A stretch of DNA of 48,170 bases from Candidatus Tityobacter terrigena. Lineage in GTDB: Bacteria > Vulcanimicrobiota > Vulcanimicrobiia > Vulcanimicrobiales > Vulcanimicrobiaceae. Under the pieces are notes generated by a model that did not search any database, was not told the origin of the DNA, and saw only the letters and a program-made list of their open reading frames with translations. The position numbers and the translations under genes are program-made. The stretch is taken from assembly GCA_003156715.1 (NCBI GenBank), contig PMHO01000055.1:27940-76109 (forward strand), read 5' to 3'. Positions 16,200 to 24,793 of this stretch are shown in pieces; the first letter of the stretch is position 1; each line of letters opens with the position of its first letter.

Positions 16200-16619
16200 A
16201 TGGAACCAAAGACCACCGACGCCGGACTACCGCAGGCGCGCTACCGCCTCACCAAGCAGCGGGTCGCCGTCTTGCGCGCGCTCGGCGACGGCACGCACCT
16301 TTGCGCGGACACGATTCATCAACTGGTTCGGCACGAGCTGCCCGACGTGAGTTTGGGAACGATTTATCGGACCCTCGACATCCTGCGCCAGATCGGGCTC
16401 GTCCAAGCCTTTTCCCACGACGGCGGCGCGGCGCGCTACGAAGCGACGTTCGAAAAGCACCACCATCTCCTTTGCTCGCAGTGTAACGCCCTCACCAACG
16501 TTCGCGCCGAAGGCGTTGCGCAGATCGCCGCCGCCGTCGCCGAGCGCGCTGGATTCAAAGACGTCGATTGCGCGCTAACGATCGTCGGACGCTGCGCGCA
16601 CTGCACCGCGCGCGGTTGA
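16200..16619 (+). CDS. Fur-family metal- or peroxide-responsive transcription regulator
   Basis: The 139-residue protein has the Fur fold order: a winged helix with SLGTIYRTLDILRQIGLV for DNA recognition, then a dimerisation domain with an HHH cluster (87-89) and two CxxC pairs (92-95 and 132-135) that would bind a structural zinc. The HHHLLCSQC pattern fits both Fur and PerR types, and the regulatory metal cannot be decided by eye. I chose ATG 16200, with GGGGA upstream; a GTG in frame at 16128 would add 24 unconserved residues. It is divergent from secD and convergent with flhA. Any target in the window is speculative. Confidence 0.9.
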   Translation: MEPKTTDAGLPQARYRLTKQRVAVLRALGDGTHLCADTIHQLVRHELPDVSLGTIYRTLDILRQIGLVQAFSHDGGAARYEATFEKHHHLLCSQCNALTNVRAEGVAQIAAAVAERAGFKDVDCALTIVGRCAHCTARG

Positions 16620-16639
16620 GTTCAGCGACGACGCGTGGC

Positions 16640-18691
16640 CTAGGCCGAGATTGCCTGCGGCCGCGGTGATTCCAAAACGACAAGGGGGCGCAACTCGAGC
16701 GCTGGCGGAAGCTCGCCGTACGCGTACACGTCCAGGATGAGCCCGAAGCGCGCGATCAGATCCGCGAGCGCCGCACGAAGCGGCGCGCCGCACACCAGCG
16801 CGGCGCGCTCGCGCGCTACGCGCGTTACGTAATCCTGCGCGACGCGCCGAACCGTCAGCGCCATCTCCGCGTGCGGCGCCGGCATTCCGTCGACGAGCCA
16901 GCGCTGCAGTTCGGCTTCGAAGTCGGGTGCGACGATCAGTGCGTCCAGCGAGCGTAGCCCGCGTCGCTGCAACTGGAGCGGGACGAGCTTTCGGCGAACT
17001 GTTTCCGCAAGCTCGCGCGGGTCGCGCGTTTGCGCCGCGGCATCGACGATCGCTTCAAGCGTCGCGACCGTGTCCCGTGGCCAAACCCGCTCGCGCAAGA
17101 GCAACTCGAAGACGCGTTGCACGCTCGCGAGCGGCAGGCCATCGCCCCCGATCTCCTTCACGAGCGACGGGACCGAGGCGCGCAGGTGCTCGAGCAGGGT
17201 GTGCAGTTCTTGGCGCCCGAGCAGCGCGCTCGCGTGGCGGCGTGACGATTCGGCGAGGTGCGAACCGACGATCGAAATCGCATCGAACACGAGCGCTCCC
17301 GCGTTTTGCGCCGTTTCGCGCAGTTCGGGCGCGATCCACACGGCCGGCATCTCGTAGACGGGTTCGCGCACGCGCTCGCCGACCAAGTGCACGAGCACGT
17401 TCTCGTCGGCCACCGCAAGGAGCGCGTCGAGTCGCAAGCGGCCCTCGGCGACGATCGTGTCGCGCACGCGAATGGCGTAGCTTGCCGGATCGCGCGAGAG
17501 GTCGTCGCGTAGCCGCACGCCCGGCATGACGATGCCAAGCTCGGCAGCCATCGCGCGCCGTACCTCGCCGACACGATCGAGCAGTTCATCGGCGAGCGGC
17601 GGCGCGAGCAGCGCTGCTAAATCCGCACCGACGTCGATCGCGAGCGCATCGACGCCGACGAGGCCGAGCGCCATCTCGGGCCGGCGGATGGCGGCGCGGC
17701 GGGCTCGTTCGCGCGCCGCTCGCTCGGCGTCGAGATGTCTGCGGCGGCGCTGCAGCGCGAGCGCCGAGAGCCCGAACAGCGCGGCCCCGATGGTGCCGAA
17801 CACGAACGTGGGAAAGGCCGGAACGAGCGCCAGCGAAAATGCGAATGCGCCCGCGATCCGCAACACGTCCGGCCGCTCGAGAATCTGTGCGGTCAGATCG
17901 ACGCCGAGCGAGCCGTCGGCCGTCACCCGCGTCACCATCAGACCCATCGCCGTCGACAGCAAAAACGCAGGCAGGGTAGTCACGAGCGCATTTCCGATCG
18001 AGAGGATCGCGAACGTGTTGAGCGCGTCGAGCGGCCCCATCCCATGATAGGCGATGCCGACGACGACGCCGCCGATCAGGTTGAGCACGACGATCACTAG
18101 CGCGGCGATCGCGTCGCCTTTGACGAACTTTCCGGCACCGTCCATCGCGCCGTAGAAGTCCGCCTCCTTCTGCACGAGCGCGCGCTTGCGCCGGGCGCCC
18201 TCCGCATCGAGCGAGCCGGCATGGACGTCGGCATCGATCGCCATCTGCTTGCCGGGCATGGCGTCGAGCGTGAAGCGGGCGGCGACCTCCGCAACGCGCT
18301 GCGAGCCCGCAGCGATCACGACGAACTGGATCGTGATCAGAATGGCGAAAACGATCAAGCCGACCACGAGGTTGCCGCGCACGACGAGCGATCCGAACGC
18401 CGGAATCAGCGCGCCGACGCCGCCCTCGATGTGGCCTTGCGTCAGGATCAGCCGCGTTGCGGAAACGTCGAGCGACAGCCGAAAGAGGGTCGCCACCAAG
18501 AGCGTCGGCGCGAAGGCCGCGAACTCGAGCGGATCCGCGACCGTAATGCTCGTCAGCAAGACGATTCCAGAGGCCATGATGTTGAACGCCAGCAGCGTGT
18601 CGAGCACGGCAGGCGGTAGCGGGACGACGAGCACCGCGACGATGCCGAGCACCGCCGCCGCGAAACCGTAGGTCGCGGCGCTCTTGCTCAC
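16640..18691 (-). CDS. flhA: flagellar export apparatus protein FlhA
   Basis: FlhA forms the nonameric export gate ring. This 683-residue protein has the full architecture: several N-terminal helices with the FHIPEP-family signature region (RLSLDVSATRLIL, then GSQRVAEVAARFTLDAMPGKQMAID and GDAIAALVIVVLNLIGG), a Lys/Arg-rich linker near residues 310-335, and a cytosolic C-terminal domain. Length is normal, unlike most other proteins of this cluster. It is last in a minus-strand operon and overlaps flhB by 4 bases (ATGA), so production of the gate proteins is coupled. Confidence 0.96.
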   Translation of the reverse strand: MSKSAATYGFAAAVLGIVAVLVVPLPPAVLDTLLAFNIMASGIVLLTSITVADPLEFAAFAPTLLVATLFRLSLDVSATRLILTQGHIEGGVGALIPAFGSLVVRGNLVVGLIVFAILITIQFVVIAAGSQRVAEVAARFTLDAMPGKQMAIDADVHAGSLDAEGARRKRALVQKEADFYGAMDGAGKFVKGDAIAALVIVVLNLIGGVVVGIAYHGMGPLDALNTFAILSIGNALVTTLPAFLLSTAMGLMVTRVTADGSLGVDLTAQILERPDVLRIAGAFAFSLALVPAFPTFVFGTIGAALFGLSALALQRRRRHLDAERAARERARRAAIRRPEMALGLVGVDALAIDVGADLAALLAPPLADELLDRVGEVRRAMAAELGIVMPGVRLRDDLSRDPASYAIRVRDTIVAEGRLRLDALLAVADENVLVHLVGERVREPVYEMPAVWIAPELRETAQNAGALVFDAISIVGSHLAESSRRHASALLGRQELHTLLEHLRASVPSLVKEIGGDGLPLASVQRVFELLLRERVWPRDTVATLEAIVDAAAQTRDPRELAETVRRKLVPLQLQRRGLRSLDALIVAPDFEAELQRWLVDGMPAPHAEMALTVRRVAQDYVTRVARERAALVCGAPLRAALADLIARFGLILDVYAYGELPPALELRPLVVLESPRPQAISA

Positions 18692-19719
18692 CGGCTCAGC
18701 GCGCGCCCGCCGCCCGCAATCCGCCCCGCACTCGAGAGGGTTGCTACGATCCGCGCGACCGCGCCGTAGACGGCCTTGGGGATGAATTGGTCGATGGCCG
18801 CGGTCGCCAGCAGCGCGCGTGCCAATTGCGCATCTTCGACGACCGGAATGCCGAGCGCGCTTGCGCGCCGCTTGACTTCGAGTGCGGCGGCATCGAGGGC
18901 CCGCACGAGCACCTGCGGCACCGCAATCTCCGGCGGTCGGTACGCGAGCGCGATCGCAACGTGGGTAGGATTGGCGACCACGAAGGCCGCTTCTCTAAGC
19001 CGCTCGATCGAACCGCGCAGCAGCGCCCGGTGAGCGGAACGCCGGCGGCTGCGAAAGAGTGGATCGCCTTCGCTCTGCCGCTGGTCGCGCTTGAGCTCTT
19101 CGAACGACATGCGCAGACGGCGCCGCCATTTCATTCGCTCGACGAAGGCGTCCCAGAGGGCGAAAACAATTCCGACGGCGAGCGCGGCGCCCACAACGTC
19201 TCGCAACGCGCCGATCGTGCGGCGGGCTAGGCCGGCGGGCGTTTCGCCGGTCGCGGCCGCGCCGGAGGCATCGCGCACGATTGGGAACAGCGCCATGCAC
19301 ACCGCCGACGCGACGGCGAGCGTCTTGAGGCCGGCGGCCAGTGCCTCGCGCGAAAACATGCGGCGCAAGCCGGCCACGGGATCGAGCTTTTCAAACTTGA
19401 CGCTAGGGGCCTTGAACGCGATGCGCCCCGATTGCGCGAGCGACGCGATAAGCGCGCCCACCGCAGCGGCTAGCGAGATGCCGAGCACTTGAGCGGCGAG
19501 AGCGGCGTATGGCCAAGGCGACCAATGGCCGGGATGGGCCGCGTTGACAAGTGCCGTACGAGCTGACGCGGCCAGCGCATCGAGCGTGACGCAGACGGAT
19601 GCGCCGGCACACGCGAGCGCCACCGCTGCGACCAGATCCTGCGAGCGTGGAACGTCGCCTTCGCGGCGCGCGCGCTCGACGCGGCTGCGGGTCGCCTCAA
19701 AGCGCCGCTCTTCCGACAT
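18688..19719 (-). CDS. flhB: flagellar export apparatus protein FlhB
   Basis: FlhB switches export specificity by self-cleavage. The 343-residue protein has four hydrophobic segments, the cytoplasmic linker, and the autocleavage motif NPTH at residues 250-253 in VVANPTHVAIALAY. The intact motif implies that a substrate switch still operates, which is notable because no hook or filament genes are in the window. The start ATG at 19719 overlaps the fliR stop. Longer in-frame upstream sequence (to 20472) is a shadow of fliR. Confidence 0.95.
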   Translation of the reverse strand: MSEERRFEATRSRVERARREGDVPRSQDLVAAVALACAGASVCVTLDALAASARTALVNAAHPGHWSPWPYAALAAQVLGISLAAAVGALIASLAQSGRIAFKAPSVKFEKLDPVAGLRRMFSREALAAGLKTLAVASAVCMALFPIVRDASGAAATGETPAGLARRTIGALRDVVGAALAVGIVFALWDAFVERMKWRRRLRMSFEELKRDQRQSEGDPLFRSRRRSAHRALLRGSIERLREAAFVVANPTHVAIALAYRPPEIAVPQVLVRALDAAALEVKRRASALGIPVVEDAQLARALLATAAIDQFIPKAVYGAVARIVATLSSAGRIAGGGRALSR

Positions 19720-20441
19720 CAGCGCAGCGCGCGCAGACCGGAGAGGTTCATCCAGGGTGAACCGCTCGCCGGAAGCGTCGCCGGCATTGCTGCCAGCGTC
19801 GCGAGCACGACCGCCGCGTAGACGACACCGAAAGCAAGCGTAAACGTCGAGAAGCGCGGGACGACGCGGGCGATCGCTGCGAGCCCGGTCTGCACCACAA
19901 GCGCTATCGCGACCGCCGGGCCAGCCACGAGTAGGGCCGCCCGCAAGAGCGTTGCCGGCAAGGCTTCGGCGAACGTTGCGAGTGCGTCCGTCCGGACGAG
20001 TGCTCCCGGCGGAAGCGTTTCGAAGGTGCGCCCGAACGCCTCGAGCGCGAAGCGATACCCCCCAAACGTAAAGAAGCCCGTCGCGAAGGCGAGCGACCAG
20101 AGCCGCCCAAAACCCGCCCCGGCAGCGACGTTCGCATTGGGAACGCTGGCGCGAATTCCGACGTAATCGTCGAGCGCGCGACCTCCGCTGAACGCCCCGT
20201 CGTAGAGCATCGAGGCGGCGGTGCCGATGGCCGCGCCGAGGATCAGCTCGCTTGCAAGGGCGGCGATCAAACCACCCCGCGCCGGGGAGGTTCCCGCAAC
20301 ATATCCGTGCGCAAAAGCGAGCGAAAGCACGAAGGCGAATCCAGCGCGTAACGCCGGCGGGACGTCGGGATGCGAGAAGCCCGGTGCGCGAAAGACGAAC
20401 CCCGCGCAACGCGCAAGGACGAGCGCCTCGCCGTCGCTCAC
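19719..20441 (-). CDS. fliR: flagellar export apparatus protein FliR
   Basis: This 240-residue polytopic membrane protein occupies the position between fliQ and flhB and shows the FliR pattern: R-APGFS-PDVPPALRAGFAFVLSLAFA near the N-terminus, then GGLIAALASELILGAAIG. FliR joins FliP and FliQ in the helical export gate. I set the start at GTG 20441 because it overlaps the fliQ stop by 4 bases (GTGA), like other junctions here. A longer upstream frame is a shadow of fliQ. Confidence 0.88.
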   Translation of the reverse strand: MSDGEALVLARCAGFVFRAPGFSHPDVPPALRAGFAFVLSLAFAHGYVAGTSPARGGLIAALASELILGAAIGTAASMLYDGAFSGGRALDDYVGIRASVPNANVAAGAGFGRLWSLAFATGFFTFGGYRFALEAFGRTFETLPPGALVRTDALATFAEALPATLLRAALLVAGPAVAIALVVQTGLAAIARVVPRFSTFTLAFGVVYAAVVLATLAAMPATLPASGSPWMNLSGLRALR

Positions 20442-20707
20442 CGTCCTGCGACGATCGCCGGCAGCGCGGCAACCGCCTCGCGGAAGAGCACGCTGCACGA
20501 ATTCATGGCGAACCCGCCGAACATCGCCAGCATTGCGGTGACGGCCAGCATCTTGGGCAGCAGGGTCAACGTCTGCTCTTGCACTTGCGTCGCGGCTTGC
20601 AGCACACCGACCGCAGTGCCGACGAGGGTCGCCACGCCGAGCACCGGAAAACACAAGACCGCGGTGACGATCAGCGCCTCGCGAACGATCGATCCGAGCG
20701 CTTCCAC
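20438..20707 (-). CDS. fliQ: flagellar export apparatus protein FliQ
   Basis: This 89-residue protein has the two-helix hairpin of FliQ: REALIVTAVLCFPVLGVATLVGTAVGVLQAATQVQEQTLTLLPKMLAV, the conserved Q-x-x-T-Q-x-x-E-Q-T-L pattern included. Length is exactly typical. Four or five copies would wrap the FliP-FliR core. It follows metF on the minus strand after a gap of about 107 bases and overlaps fliR. Confidence 0.94.
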   Translation of the reverse strand: MEALGSIVREALIVTAVLCFPVLGVATLVGTAVGVLQAATQVQEQTLTLLPKMLAVTAMLAMFGGFAMNSCSVLFREAVAALPAIVAGR

Positions 20708-20814
20708 GTGCCGATGCTAGGGCCTGCTGGTTACGAGGTCAGGAACGCAGCGTTACCGACTATCGGAGCAGCGCGCGCGCAATGCCAAAATCAGGTCGTG
20801 CGTTTCGGCGAATG

Positions 20815-21732
20815 TTAGTGGGTCACGGGCAGCGCGCTCCAGGCGGCCTCGAAGGCGGGGCTGTCGGCCGCTGCGATCAGGGCAGACACGACGGCGCGCG
20901 TCGCGGGCGAGCGGTTGAGCGTGTAAAAATGAATGCCAGGGGCACCGCGCTGTAAGAGATCGGCGCACTGCAGCGTGCAAAATGCGACGCCGAGCTCGGC
21001 CACCGCTTCCGGCTCGCCGGCGCGCCGTTCGAGTTCATCCAGCAACCGCGCCGGAATGGTTGCGCCGCACATCTTCGTGAAGCGCGCGATCTGCTCGAAG
21101 TTGGTGATCGGCATGATACCAGGAACGATCGGCACGCCGATGCCCGCGGCCCGCGCACGCTCGACGAATTCGAAATAGGCTTCGTTATCGAAGAAGAGTT
21201 GAGTGATCAAGAACTGCGCTCCGGAGCGCACCTTGCGAGCCGCCGCCTCCAAGTCGCTCTCGAAGCTCGGCGCCTCCGGGTGCTTTTCCGGGTACGCGGC
21301 TCCGCCGATCGAAAACGCGAACTCGTCGACCAGCATCTCGACGAGCTCGTTTGCATAACGAAAGCCGCCGGGCGTCGCGCTAAAGGCCTCCGAACCGCGC
21401 GGCGGATCTCCGCGCAGCGCCAGCACGTTCTCGATGCTAGCCTCCGCGATCTCATCGAATACCGCACGCAACTCGTCGCGCGTGCTGCCGACGCACGTGA
21501 CGTGCGCCATGACCTCGATGTCGAGCTCGGCTTTGATGCGCTTGGCCACGCCGATGGCCGTCGCGCGGTTGGATCCGCCGGCGCCGTACGTCACCGACAC
21601 GAAGCCCGGGCGCAGCACGCGCAGCGACTTCGCGGTACGCATCAGGTCCTCGATGCCCTGCTCGCTCTTGGGAGGGAAGAACTCGAAGGAGAAGCACGGA
21701 CGGCGGTAACCCAAGAGCTGATCGATCCTCAT
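20815..21732 (-). CDS. metF: methylenetetrahydrofolate reductase
   Basis: MetF reduces methylene-THF to methyl-THF for methionine synthesis using FAD and NAD(P)H. The 305-residue protein has the N-terminal SFEFFPPKSEQG motif with the catalytic glutamate, VTYGAGGSNR, the folate and FAD region AHVTCVGSTRDEL and ALRGDPPRG, and QLFFDNEAYFEFVERARAAGI. All are characteristic and intact. It lies between fliP and fliQ on the same strand, 55 bases after fliP, so it is probably carried in the flagellar transcript. The ATG at 21732 starts the homology; the longer upstream frame shadows fliP. No riboswitch is visible before it. Confidence 0.94.
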   Translation of the reverse strand: MRIDQLLGYRRPCFSFEFFPPKSEQGIEDLMRTAKSLRVLRPGFVSVTYGAGGSNRATAIGVAKRIKAELDIEVMAHVTCVGSTRDELRAVFDEIAEASIENVLALRGDPPRGSEAFSATPGGFRYANELVEMLVDEFAFSIGGAAYPEKHPEAPSFESDLEAAARKVRSGAQFLITQLFFDNEAYFEFVERARAAGIGVPIVPGIMPITNFEQIARFTKMCGATIPARLLDELERRAGEPEAVAELGVAFCTLQCADLLQRGAPGIHFYTLNRSPATRAVVSALIAAADSPAFEAAWSALPVTH

Positions 21733-21787
21733 CCAGTCGATGCTTCGCCGCAGCGCGGGCGAATCCCGACCCGCGGGCCGAACGCCG

Positions 21788-22444
21788 TCAGCGGAAGCTG
21801 GAAACGACCCCGGTGCAGACCAGCGTCCACCCGTCGACCATGACGAAAAGGAGCAGCTTGCAAGGCAGCGAGACGATCGGTGGACTGAGCATGAACATGC
21901 CCAGGCCCATGAGGATCGATGCGACGGCCAGATCGATCGCAACGAACGGCAAGTAGAGGGCGAAGCCGATTGCGAAGGCATTGCGCAACTCGCCGACGAC
22001 GAAAGCCGGCAGCAGCACCCAAGCCGGCGCAGCTCTCGGGGCACTCGGCTCGGCCCGCGCGAGGCGAGCGAAGGCCGCCAGATCCTGCGTGCGCGTTTGG
22101 CGCAGCATGAAGTCGCGCAACGGCTCGAACGCGCGCTCGAGCGCGACGCGCTGCGAGAGTTTCCCTCCGACGTACGGATCGATCGCCTCGTGCGAGATGC
22201 GCTCCAGGGTCGGCGACATCGTCACGAACGTCAGCACCAGTGCTAGACCGGTCAAGACAGCGTTGGGCGGCAACGAGGATGCCCCGATCGCGGAACGCAC
22301 CAGCGAAAGGACGACGACGATCCGGACGAACGAGGTCGTCATGACGAGCAGAAAGGGCGCGACGCCGAGCAGCGTCAGCCCGGCGAGGACGTCGAGCGGC
22401 AGCGTTGCGTGACCGGGGTGGGCGAGCAAAGTCAAGCGATCCAC
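21788..22444 (-). CDS. fliP: flagellar export apparatus protein FliP
   Basis: This 218-residue protein shows the FliP signature: TLLGVAPFLLVMTTSFVRIVVVLSLVRSAIG, PPNAVLTGLALVLTFVTMSP and FVVGELRNAFAIGFALYLPFVAIDLAVASILMGLGMFMLSP. FliP is the main pore-forming ring of the export gate. The N-terminus is short and lacks the cleavable signal many FliP proteins have. It follows fliN by 27 bases; metF instead of fliQ comes next. Confidence 0.95.
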   Translation of the reverse strand: MDRLTLLAHPGHATLPLDVLAGLTLLGVAPFLLVMTTSFVRIVVVLSLVRSAIGASSLPPNAVLTGLALVLTFVTMSPTLERISHEAIDPYVGGKLSQRVALERAFEPLRDFMLRQTRTQDLAAFARLARAEPSAPRAAPAWVLLPAFVVGELRNAFAIGFALYLPFVAIDLAVASILMGLGMFMLSPPIVSLPCKLLLFVMVDGWTLVCTGVVSSFR

Positions 22445-22471
22445 GCGGTCCTCCGGAAGATCCTTCGAGCC

Positions 22472-22732
22472 CTATCGCGTGCTCTTGCGCGCGACGATTT
22501 CGGTCAGCCGCACGCCATAGCGCTCGTCGACGGAGACGATCTCGCCGCGCGCGACCAAACGTTGATTGATGAAGACGTCGACCGGTGCACCGGCGCCCCG
22601 GTCGAGCTCGACGATCGATCCCGGCCCGAGCTTGAGCACGTCGGCCACGCGCATCGAACAGCGGCCGAGCTCGGCGGTCACTCCGAGCCCAACGTTCATC
22701 AGCAGATCGAGGTTGTGCGAATCGTCGATCAC
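22472..22732 (-). CDS. fliN: flagellar motor switch protein FliN (SpoA domain)
   Basis: The 86-residue protein is essentially a single SpoA domain: LLMNVGLGVTAELGRCSMRVADVLKLGPGSIVELDRGAGAPVDVFINQRLVARGEIVSVDERYGVRLTEI. This matches FliN, which forms the C-ring base and docks FliH-FliI. It lacks the N-terminal extension of typical FliN (about 130 residues). The GTG at 22732 overlaps the fliM stop (GTGA) and is the only sensible start. Confidence 0.92.
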   Translation of the reverse strand: MIDDSHNLDLLMNVGLGVTAELGRCSMRVADVLKLGPGSIVELDRGAGAPVDVFINQRLVARGEIVSVDERYGVRLTEIVARKSTR

Positions 22733-23523
22733 GCGGCCGTGCCGCCCACCAGGAACGCGCCGCGTTCGCCGCGCGCGCCGCACGTGCCGCGAGCGAACGC
22801 GACTCCGCCAAAGCGCAGGATCCCCTGCGCTCCGAGAGGCGTCTCGAGCGCGAGCGTCGTTCCGGCGCGTAGCCGCGAGAAGGCGGAGACGCCGATCTCG
22901 CCGCCGCCAAACGCAACCGACCCGCACAGCTCGATTTCGGCGAGATCGTCGAGCGAAAGGCGGGCGCCGACCTCTTCGACTGGATCGCGCGTCAACGCGA
23001 AGCCGACGGCGACGCGCGGCGGCGCGACCGTGCGCGCCTCAAAGTACGTCGCGATGTCGCCGGCGGCGCGCTCGGGGGTCTGCGCCGTCACCGGCCCGAG
23101 CGTTCCGCACAACGAAGCGCACAGCGGCACGAGGGCGGCGACGATGCGCTCTAACGTCGTGCGCTCTATCTCCGAAAGCGCATCCCCCTCCGAACGTTCC
23201 ACTTCCCTGAAAGCAAGCGCGACGAGGCGGCGCGCATCGAGCGGCCGCACGACGACGAATGCATCGCACGTTCTTCCACGTACGCGATAGACCAGAGCGC
23301 CTTCCAAAAGAACGCGCCGTTCTTGGGCGGTCGGCACCACGGGCTCGACCAACTCGACCTCGAGCTCGAGCGCCAAGAGGCGAACCAACTGCTCGCGCAC
23401 GCCGTTGGCGACGACGCACGCCGCCGAGAGCGGAAGCGTGCTGCGCCGCTCGAAGCGTGCATGACGCAGCGCCCGCCCGTCCGGGCCACCTTGCACCGGG
23501 CCAAAGCGCAGAACGGCGATCAT
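22729..23523 (-). CDS. fliM: divergent FliM-type switch protein without CheY-binding N-terminus
   Basis: The 264-residue protein sits immediately before fliN. It has a central region of CheC-like character and a C-terminal SpoA-like segment (about 190-260: LDDLAEIELCGSVAFGGGEIGVSAFSRLRAGTTLALE). Typical FliM is about 330 residues and begins with an EIDALL-type motif that binds phospho-CheY. Here the N-terminus shows no such motif. FliM builds the C-ring wall and bridges FliG to FliN. The missing motif suggests no chemotactic switching, and the protein resembles SctQ-like C-ring subunits in scale. The start ATG overlaps the preceding gene stop by 4 bases. Confidence 0.72.
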   Translation of the reverse strand: MIAVLRFGPVQGGPDGRALRHARFERRSTLPLSAACVVANGVREQLVRLLALELEVELVEPVVPTAQERRVLLEGALVYRVRGRTCDAFVVVRPLDARRLVALAFREVERSEGDALSEIERTTLERIVAALVPLCASLCGTLGPVTAQTPERAAGDIATYFEARTVAPPRVAVGFALTRDPVEEVGARLSLDDLAEIELCGSVAFGGGEIGVSAFSRLRAGTTLALETPLGAQGILRFGGVAFARGTCGARGERGAFLVGGTAA

Positions 23524-24245
23524 TTTAGAAGATCGAGCGTCGTCTTTTCGACGCCTTCGCGCGTCTTGTAGGCCGATTGAAGGGCCTCGAACGAGAGATA
23601 CGCCTCTTGCAGACGTTGCAAACCGGCCTCGAAGTTCAGCCGGCCGGGATCGCGCGCGTGGATCGTAAGCGGCGCGAACGTGCCATCGCCCGGAACGCCA
23701 AGATGCGGTCGCGTGCCGGCCGGAATGCCAACGTGGGTGGCATCGATCGCGACCGGCCGGGTGCCCGCCGGCAAGCGCGCTAACGCGAGCCGGCCGACCG
23801 CTATGCGTTCCGTGCGCTGCGTACCGCTACGCGGGTCGACCGACGTGCGCGTGTACGCGAAGGTTCCGTCGGAGTCGATGCCCGCAGCCGAAACCCGCCC
23901 CAAGGCCGCGTCGATCGGATCGACGCGCAACGGGCCGAGCGCGCTGCCGGGAGTCGAAACCGAATGGCCGAGCGCGGGCGAACCATCCGCGAAGCGCAGC
24001 GTTCCGTCGACGAGCCGGAACGAGCCGTCGCGGCTGTAGCGCGGCGCAGCATGAGCATCCGCCGAGACGAAGTACGAGTCGGCTGGTGCGACGACGCTTA
24101 ACGGATCGAGGCTCCGCATGCTCCGTGCCTGCGGCGTGGCGATCCGCGAGTCGAGGGGTTCGAAACCGCTTTCGTACGCGTGCAGAAGGTCGCGCCGCAA
24201 GGCAGCGATGCGGTCCAATGCGTCGGAGGCGGCCGCTCCGATCAC
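23520..24245 (-). CDS. divergent FlgF/FlgG-like rod protein
   Basis: The 241-residue protein keeps the middle signature of rod proteins of the FlgF/FlgG family (YSRDGSFRLVDGTLRFADGSPALG) and the C-terminal helix ending EAYLSFEALQSAYKTREGVEKTTLDLLK. The usual N-terminal asparagine-rich motif of flagellar axial proteins (NNLAN type) is not visible, so the N-terminus is degenerate. In flagella FlgF and FlgG build the proximal and distal rod. The GTG start at 24245 overlaps the previous stop (GTGA); much longer upstream frame is a shadow. Only one such gene is present where typical clusters have two. Confidence 0.75.
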   Translation of the reverse strand: MIGAAASDALDRIAALRRDLLHAYESGFEPLDSRIATPQARSMRSLDPLSVVAPADSYFVSADAHAAPRYSRDGSFRLVDGTLRFADGSPALGHSVSTPGSALGPLRVDPIDAALGRVSAAGIDSDGTFAYTRTSVDPRSGTQRTERIAVGRLALARLPAGTRPVAIDATHVGIPAGTRPHLGVPGDGTFAPLTIHARDPGRLNFEAGLQRLQEAYLSFEALQSAYKTREGVEKTTLDLLK

Positions 24246-24793
24246 GCTTGCGTACGGCTTTGCGACGCGCGCACGTCGGATACGACGACCTCGCCCTGCT
24301 CGCGCAGATAGCGGTCGGCGCACGCCAGTGCCCGGCGCACGAGCTCGACGTGCCGCTCGCTGCACAAGGCGATCACGCGCAGCGCCGGACCATCGCGCCG
24401 CAGAAGAATCTGCACGCGCGCGCCGTCGAGACCGAGCGTTAACGTGGCGTTGAATGGCGGATAGCTGCGAGCGCGTTGGAATGCGAGGCCTCGGGCACTC
24501 TGCCGACGCGCTCGAACGAGAGCGGTGCTTTCCCCCGGAGCCGTTTGGGACGCCGGGCTCCCCGCACGCGCGCGGATCGCCGCCGTCTCGGCGCCGCTCA
24601 TCGGCTCGAGCGCTTCCGCGGTGAGGGTCACCGGACGTTCGTCGCGGGCGGCGTCGCTCGCGCGGCGTGCCGGGACGCGCAGCCCTCCGTTGCCCGCGAC
24701 GTGAAGGGCGCTGTACCACGCTTCGGATAACGCGCGCCGGTCGATGTAGGGAAGCCGCGCTTTGATGACTGCAACTTTGTCGGTCGTACTCAC
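24242..24793 (-). CDS. unknown protein heading the fliM-flhA operon, possibly FliK-like
   Basis: This 183-residue protein is the first gene of the operon running down to flhA and overlaps the rod gene by 4 bases. The GTG at 24793 has GAGG 7 bases upstream. The N-terminal 35 residues look helical (TTDKVAVIKARLPYIDRRA), the middle is Ala/Arg-rich, and the C-terminal 70 residues (NATLTLGLDGARVQILLRRDG then a long helix) have the alternating beta-beta-helix pattern of the FliK hook-length control C-terminal domain. The match is weak and could be chance. Export-linked function is inferred mainly from position. Confidence 0.6.
   Translation of the reverse strand: MSTTDKVAVIKARLPYIDRRALSEAWYSALHVAGNGGLRVPARRASDAARDERPVTLTAEALEPMSGAETAAIRARAGSPASQTAPGESTALVRARRQSARGLAFQRARSYPPFNATLTLGLDGARVQILLRRDGPALRVIALCSERHVELVRRALACADRYLREQGEVVVSDVRASQSRTQA

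Noticed and set aside
18688-20472. A 594-residue minus-strand frame covering flhB and beyond.
   Set aside because: The upstream part is fliR read in another frame; FlhB homology starts at ATG 19719 with a 4-base overlap to the fliR stop.
20815-22044. A longer metF frame of 409 residues.
   Set aside because: The extra 104 residues overlap fliP in another frame and carry no homology; MetF begins at 21732.
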